A stretch of 8,681 nucleotides of DNA, from assembly GCA_946612175.1 (NCBI GenBank), contig CAMOEO010000115.1, positions 1-8,681 of the forward strand, given 5' to 3'. This document shows, in pieces, positions 5,068 through 8,681 of the stretch. Every line of letters begins with the position of its first letter. The first letter of the stretch is position 1. A program made the translations under genes and the position numbers. The notes beneath the pieces are model-generated. The model was not told where the DNA came from. It saw only the letters and a program-made list of their open reading frames with translations, and did not search any database. This DNA comes from an uncultured Verrucomicrobiota bacterium (lineage in GTDB: Bacteria > Verrucomicrobiota > Kiritimatiellia > RFP12 > UBA3636).

Positions 5068-5859
5068 ATGAGCAAGATTCGCGTCACGATCTGGAACGAG
5101 AACATCCACGAGAGGCAGGAAGGCGCCTGGGCCGACCTGATCCGCTCCTTCTACCCCGCGGGCATCCACAACGCCCTCGCCGAGGGCCTCGCCGCCGAAG
5201 ACCTCGAGATCACCCCCGTCTCCCTCGACATGCCGGAGCAGGGCCTCCCGCAGGACCTCCTGGAGAAGACCGACGTGCTCTTCTGGTGGGGCCACTGCGG
5301 CCACGACAAGGTCGAGGACGCCCTCGTCGACCGCATCCAGAAGCGCGTGCTCGAGGGCATGGGCCTCGTGGTCCTGCACTCCGGCCACTACTCCAAGATC
5401 TTCCGCCGCATGCTCGGCACCCACTGCTCCCTGCGCTGGCGCGAGTGCGGCGAGAAGGAGCGCGTCTGGGTCGTCGACAAGGACCACCCGATCGCGCAGG
5501 GCGTCCCGGACTCGTTCGTCATCCCGCACACCGAGATGTACGGCGAGCCCTTCGGGATCCCGCCCGAGGCGCACGTCGTCTTCATGAGCTGGTACGAGGG
5601 CGGCAACGTCTTCCGCAGCGGCGTCACCTTCCAGCGCGGCCAGGGGAGGATCTTCTACTTCTCGCCGGGCCACGAGACGTTCCCGATCTACCGCCAGCCG
5701 GAGGTGCTCAAGGTCCTCGGCAACGCCGCCCGCTGGGCCGCGCAGACGCTCCCCAACGCCAAGACGAACTGCTGGGACATGGACCCCGCCACGGAGAAGG
5801 TCTACTCCGAGAACCCGATGGAGAAGATCGACACCTCGTCGCTCCACAAGAAGGCCTAG
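5068..5859 (+). CDS. ThuA-like domain protein
   Basis: This 263-residue cytoplasmic protein has no signal peptide and resembles the ThuA family (class-I glutamine-amidotransferase-like fold), first named from trehalose utilisation in rhizobia. The biochemical reaction of the family is not well settled. Visible family features are the N-terminal strand KIRVTIWNEN, the ADLIRSFYPAGIHNALAEGL helix, DVLFWWGHCGHDKVED (69-84), GLVVLHSGHYSKIFRRMLG (99-117), the PHTEMYGEPFGIP block (153-165), YEGGNVFRSGVTFQRGQGRIFYFSPGHETFPIY (176-208), and a C-terminal helix VLKVLGNAARWA. ATG 5068 gives a normal family length. No ribosome-binding site is evident; the upstream bases are C-rich. The phosphatase-family gene begins 5 nt after the stop, so both are probably one mRNA. 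The pairing suggests sugar or sugar-phosphate metabolism, but no other carbohydrate gene is nearby to confirm it. Confidence 0.9.
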   Translation: MSKIRVTIWNENIHERQEGAWADLIRSFYPAGIHNALAEGLAAEDLEITPVSLDMPEQGLPQDLLEKTDVLFWWGHCGHDKVEDALVDRIQKRVLEGMGLVVLHSGHYSKIFRRMLGTHCSLRWRECGEKERVWVVDKDHPIAQGVPDSFVIPHTEMYGEPFGIPPEAHVVFMSWYEGGNVFRSGVTFQRGQGRIFYFSPGHETFPIYRQPEVLKVLGNAARWAAQTLPNAKTNCWDMDPATEKVYSENPMEKIDTSSLHKKA

Positions 5860-5864
5860 GGCGC

Positions 5865-6599
5865 ATGCACCTGGTCTTCGTCCGGCACGGCGAGCCCGAC
5901 TACTCGATCGATTCGCTCACGCCCGAGGGCTTCCGCGAGGCGGACGCCCTCGCGGCGCGCGTGGCGGGGTGGCGCGGGCGCGTCGCGGCCTGCTACTGCA
6001 GCCCGCTGGGGCGCGCGCGGCGCACGGCGGAGCCCTCGCTGGCCGCCCTCGGGATGGAGGCGGAGACGCTGCCGTGGATGGCGGAGTTCACAATCTCCGC
6101 CCACGACCGCCCCGACGGCTCGCGCCATTGCGTCACATGGGACCTCCTGCCCGCCTGGCGCACCGAGCAGCCGAAGCTCGCCGAGCCCGAGGGCTGGGTC
6201 GACGCGGAGCCGTACCCACGCGACCACGCCGGCGAGATCGTCCCGCGCTGGGAGGGCGTCAAGGCGGGCGTGGACGCGGTTCTCGCGCGCCACGGCTACG
6301 TCCGCGCGCGCGGCGTCTACCGCGTCGCGCCGGACGTCCGCCGCGAGGGGCTGCTGCTCTTCTTTTGCCACCACGGCCTCGCCTGCGCCGCGATCGCCCA
6401 CGTGCTCGGCATCTCGCCGTCGCAGCTCTGGGACGACTTCTTCCTGGCGCCCGCGTCCGTGACGGTCCTGCACTCCGAGGAGCGCGAGCCCGGGATCGCC
6501 GCCTTCCGCTGCCAGTGCATGGGCGACACCTCGCACCTGCGCGCCGCGGGGCTCCCCGTCAGCCGTGCCGGCGCCTTCGGCGAGACGTTCTCCCTCTAG
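5865..6599 (+). CDS. Histidine phosphatase (phosphoglycerate mutase-like)
   Basis: This 244-residue protein belongs to the histidine phosphatase superfamily, whose members transfer or hydrolyse phosphate through a phospho-histidine. The signature is at the very start: LVFVRHGEPDY with R7-H8-G9 (H8 the phosphorylated residue), then SPLGRARRTAEP (46-57) with the conserved arginine, a likely acid residue in WMAEF (E74), and the second catalytic histidine in FFCHHGL (H170). The middle section (75-165) is longer than in compact cobC/gpmB-like enzymes. It is rich in Trp, Pro and charged residues and probably forms the substrate cap. The substrate is not identifiable. ATG 5865 is preceded by AAGAAGG in the end of the upstream gene at workable spacing. 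The C-terminus ends ETFSL. The TAG stop overlaps the stop of the convergent transport gene. Confidence 0.9.
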   Translation: MHLVFVRHGEPDYSIDSLTPEGFREADALAARVAGWRGRVAACYCSPLGRARRTAEPSLAALGMEAETLPWMAEFTISAHDRPDGSRHCVTWDLLPAWRTEQPKLAEPEGWVDAEPYPRDHAGEIVPRWEGVKAGVDAVLARHGYVRARGVYRVAPDVRREGLLLFFCHHGLACAAIAHVLGISPSQLWDDFFLAPASVTVLHSEEREPGIAAFRCQCMGDTSHLRAAGLPVSRAGAFGETFSL

Positions 6600-8545
6600 G
6601 GGCGGCCTCCTCCGCCCCGGTCCTCCTCCGGCGGGATGCCCGGCGGGGGCGGGAGCGGCGCGCCCTCGGCCATCGCGTCGGCGAGCGCCGCCTCGGCCGC
6701 CTCGTCGCGCCACCAGAGCGAGACGATGTCGTCCTCCCCGCCGAAGCGCGAGAGGATCGCCGGCGGCATCCCGAACTTGTTCCACCAGCACAGGCGCGTC
6801 GAGTCGGCGTTCCAGAGCAGGATGTAGGGGACGGCCTCCGCGAGGATCGCGTCGATCTCGCGGCAGATGTCGTTGCGCCGCTCGAGCGAGAGCTCGGTGC
6901 GCTGCGCGTCGATGAGCGCGTCGACGCGCGGGTCGGAGAACCCCGTGATGTTGTTGCCGCCCTTCTCCGCGGCCTGCGCGCCGCTCCACATCCCCTCGGG
7001 GTCCTTCTCCAGGCCCGAGCTCCACGCGCACCAGGTGACGTCGAAGTCGTATTCGTCCATGTCGCGCATCCACGCGGCCCAGTCCTTGCGCTCGACCTTG
7101 AGCGCGACGCCCTGCGCCTCGAGCGCCACGCGCCAGCGCGCGAGGAACTTGTCGGACGTGGAGGAGTTGGAGAGGAAGCGCACCGCGAGCTCCCGCCCGT
7201 CCTTCGTGCGCCGCCCCGTGGCGGGGTCCCGCTTCCAGCCGGCCTCGTCGAGCAGCGCCGCGGCGCGGTCCGGGTCGAAGCCGAGGAGCTCGTTCGGGCA
7301 GGGGTGCTTTTCGTCCCAGAGGTCCTCCCAGTAGGAGCGGTGCAGGAAGTACTGCCCGAACATGAGCGAGCGGTTGAACGAGGCGCGGTCCAGCAGCAGC
7401 GCCAGCGCGCGGCGGACGCGGACGTCGTCGAACGGCTCGCGGCGCAGGTTGAGCGCGAAGCCCTGGAAGCCGACGGGCTTGCGGTTGCGGACGGCGCGGC
7501 GGACGATCCAGCCCTTGTCGAAGCGCTCGCCGCGCGCGTCGAGCACCCAGGTCGAGGCGGTGTAGACCGCGAAGGCGTCGACGATCCCCTTGCGGAACGC
7601 CTCCCACGCGTTCTCGCGCGAGGCGAAGAAGCGCCACTCGACGGTGTCGAAGTTCCAGAGCCCGCGATTGGCGGGGCGCGCGGCGGCCCACCAGTCCGGG
7701 CGGCGCTCGAGCGCGAGCGAGCGGTTCTCGCGAAGCTCGCCGAGGCGGTAGGGGCCGGAGACGACGGAGAGGTCGAAGTTGAGGCGGTTGAAGTCGCGCC
7801 CGCGGAAGGCGTGCGACGGCAGGACGAAGAGCCCGCCGACGGCGCCGAGGTTGCGCCAGTGCCGCTCGTGCGCGACGAAGCGGACCGTCCGCTCGCCGAG
7901 GACCTCGGGCGGGTCGAACGCGGCGAGCGCGACCTTCGCGGCGCCGGTCATGTTCGTGGGGGCCATGACGGCGTCGAACGTCCAGCGCACGTCCTCGGCG
8001 ACGACGGGCTCGCCGTCGCTCCAGCGCGCGTCGGGGTCGAGCTCGAAGGTGAAGGAGAGCCCGTCGTCGGAGACGGTCCAGCGCCGCGCGAGGGCGGGGG
8101 CGTACTCGCCGGTGTCGGGGTCGCGCGAGAGGAGGCTCTCGTAGAGCATCGAGCAGACCTGCGCGGCGAAGGTGGAGTTCTCGAGGTAGTAGTTGAGGCT
8201 CTTCGGCGCGGCCCCGGCGGCGAGCACGAGCCGTCCGCCCTTTGGCGCGTCCGGATTCGCATATCGGCTCGGCGCCTCCACCCAGCCCTCCGCGGGAAAC
8301 GTCTTCCCCGAACCCTGCGATTCGTCCGCACCCTTCCTCTCCCCCCGCGCCGCCTCCGTTCTTTCGGCGGAAAACGCCGATTCCGCCGGCGTCGCCTTTT
8401 CGGCCCAAGCCGTCCCCGCGAGGCAGAACGCCAGCGCGACGGCGCACGCCGTCCCCGCGCTTGAGACAAGCGCTTTCGCGACGGCTTTCAACGTCTCGTG
8501 TTTCCTTTGAAATTCCCGAATTCTCATGACTTTTTCTTTCTTCAT
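6596..8545 (-). CDS. YejA-like peptide ABC transporter substrate-binding protein
   Basis: This predicted periplasmic family-5 extracellular solute-binding protein has 649 residues from ATG 8545. ATG 8527, six codons later, is also possible. An AGGA lies 12 nt upstream of 8545. A long basic N-region leads to the hydrophobic CAVALAFCLAG and a signal-peptidase-I site AWA|E (after residue 48); there is no good lipobox. A charged linker (49-95) precedes the YejA-type block RYANPDAPKGGRLVLAAGAAPKSLNYYLENSTF (94-126). Further family sequence includes YESLLSRDPDTGEYAPALARRWTVSDDGLSFTFEL, GPYRLGELRENRSLALERRPDWWA, NRGLWNFDTVEWRFF, and IPP-less LLWNADSTRLCWWNKFG near the end. YejA relatives deliver oligopeptides, including microcin C, to YejBEF permeases. 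A proline/glycine tail (PLPPPPGIPPEEDRGGGGRP) is unusual. No permease or ATPase gene is seen downstream, because the next gene converges. Confidence 0.9.
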   Translation of the reverse strand: MKKEKVMRIREFQRKHETLKAVAKALVSSAGTACAVALAFCLAGTAWAEKATPAESAFSAERTEAARGERKGADESQGSGKTFPAEGWVEAPSRYANPDAPKGGRLVLAAGAAPKSLNYYLENSTFAAQVCSMLYESLLSRDPDTGEYAPALARRWTVSDDGLSFTFELDPDARWSDGEPVVAEDVRWTFDAVMAPTNMTGAAKVALAAFDPPEVLGERTVRFVAHERHWRNLGAVGGLFVLPSHAFRGRDFNRLNFDLSVVSGPYRLGELRENRSLALERRPDWWAAARPANRGLWNFDTVEWRFFASRENAWEAFRKGIVDAFAVYTASTWVLDARGERFDKGWIVRRAVRNRKPVGFQGFALNLRREPFDDVRVRRALALLLDRASFNRSLMFGQYFLHRSYWEDLWDEKHPCPNELLGFDPDRAAALLDEAGWKRDPATGRRTKDGRELAVRFLSNSSTSDKFLARWRVALEAQGVALKVERKDWAAWMRDMDEYDFDVTWCAWSSGLEKDPEGMWSGAQAAEKGGNNITGFSDPRVDALIDAQRTELSLERRNDICREIDAILAEAVPYILLWNADSTRLCWWNKFGMPPAILSRFGGEDDIVSLWWRDEAAEAALADAMAEGAPLPPPPGIPPEEDRGGGGRP

Positions 8546-8583
8546 TTTCAATGATTTTCCTATTTGATTATTCGAGGAGTTTT

Positions 8584-8681
8584 CTACGAGGCGTCCTGTC
8601 TCGCACCTCGGCTCATTCTCACAAGGCCGAGCCGTCGCCACACCTCGTCGTCCAGCGCCCGCAGCGTGCGGAAGTCCCGCA
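8584..8681 (-). CDS. C-terminal end of an upstream gene (partial, tentative)
   Basis: The minus-strand frame entering from the right edge reads RDFRTLRALDDEVWRRLGLV and then MSRGARQDAS before a TAG at 8586-8584. The first 20 codons show high third-position GC like the neighbours, and the residues look like a protein helix rather than a shadow frame. The stop lies 38 nt before the solute-binding-protein start, a spacing typical of an operon. Only 31 codons are visible and no family can be named. A competing minus frame stays open into the transporter gene, so the call is tentative. Confidence 0.35.
   Translation of the reverse strand, partial: RDFRTLRALDDEVWRRLGLVRMSRGARQDAS

Noticed and set aside
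5856..8447. 863-codon open frame on the minus strand
   Set aside because: It is a shadow of the phosphatase and solute-binding-protein genes: Arg/Ala-rich, no recognisable domain, and crosses the convergent junction between two well-supported genes.
5969..8464. 831-codon open frame on the plus strand
   Set aside because: Low-complexity Arg/Ala/Glu-rich translation antisense to the solute-binding protein; long empty frames are expected at this GC content.

Overview
The window looks like ordinary chromosomal DNA from a high-GC Gram-negative bacterium. An outer-membrane FadL-type porin with a C-terminal Phe and a periplasmic solute-binding protein with a signal peptide both require an outer membrane. 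The extreme GC, the AT-rich intergenic islands and the scarcity of Shine-Dalgarno sequences would fit a Verrucomicrobiota/Kiritimatiellota/Lentisphaerota-type bacterium. That placement is only an impression, because no marker gene here proves the phylum. I see no tRNA, rRNA, CRISPR array, transposase, integrase or phage gene.

Layout from left to right. An AT-rich regulatory stretch (1-190) precedes a small XRE-type DNA-binding protein with C-terminal zinc-ribbon cysteines (191-751, +). It converges on recJ (748-2505, -), and the two genes share the tetranucleotide CTAG as overlapping stop codons. recJ is translationally coupled (ATGA overlap) to hisA (2502-3290, -). A divergent intergenic region (3291-3592) carries a 17-bp-arm inverted repeat built into the promoter of the FadL-like porin (3593-4885, +). 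A strong intrinsic terminator (4923-4964) ends that gene and abuts the promoter of a two-gene unit: a ThuA-like protein (5068-5859, +) and a histidine-phosphatase-family protein (5865-6599, +). This unit converges on a YejA-like oligopeptide-binding protein (6596-8545, -), again through a shared CTAG. The right edge probably holds the last codons of another minus-strand gene (8584-8681).

The coding content is mostly housekeeping or transport, and I do not see a clearly new multi-gene system. The most interesting material is regulatory. Four promoters can be aligned on the same frame (a TTGC-like -35 element, a 17-nt spacer, and GG immediately before the -10). Two of them place the start codon at about +1, which suggests leaderless mRNAs. 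A 43-bp dyad sits exactly on the porin promoter. Both convergent gene pairs have interlocked stop codons, and TAG is used at six of seven complete genes, with every CTAG in the window being a stop codon.
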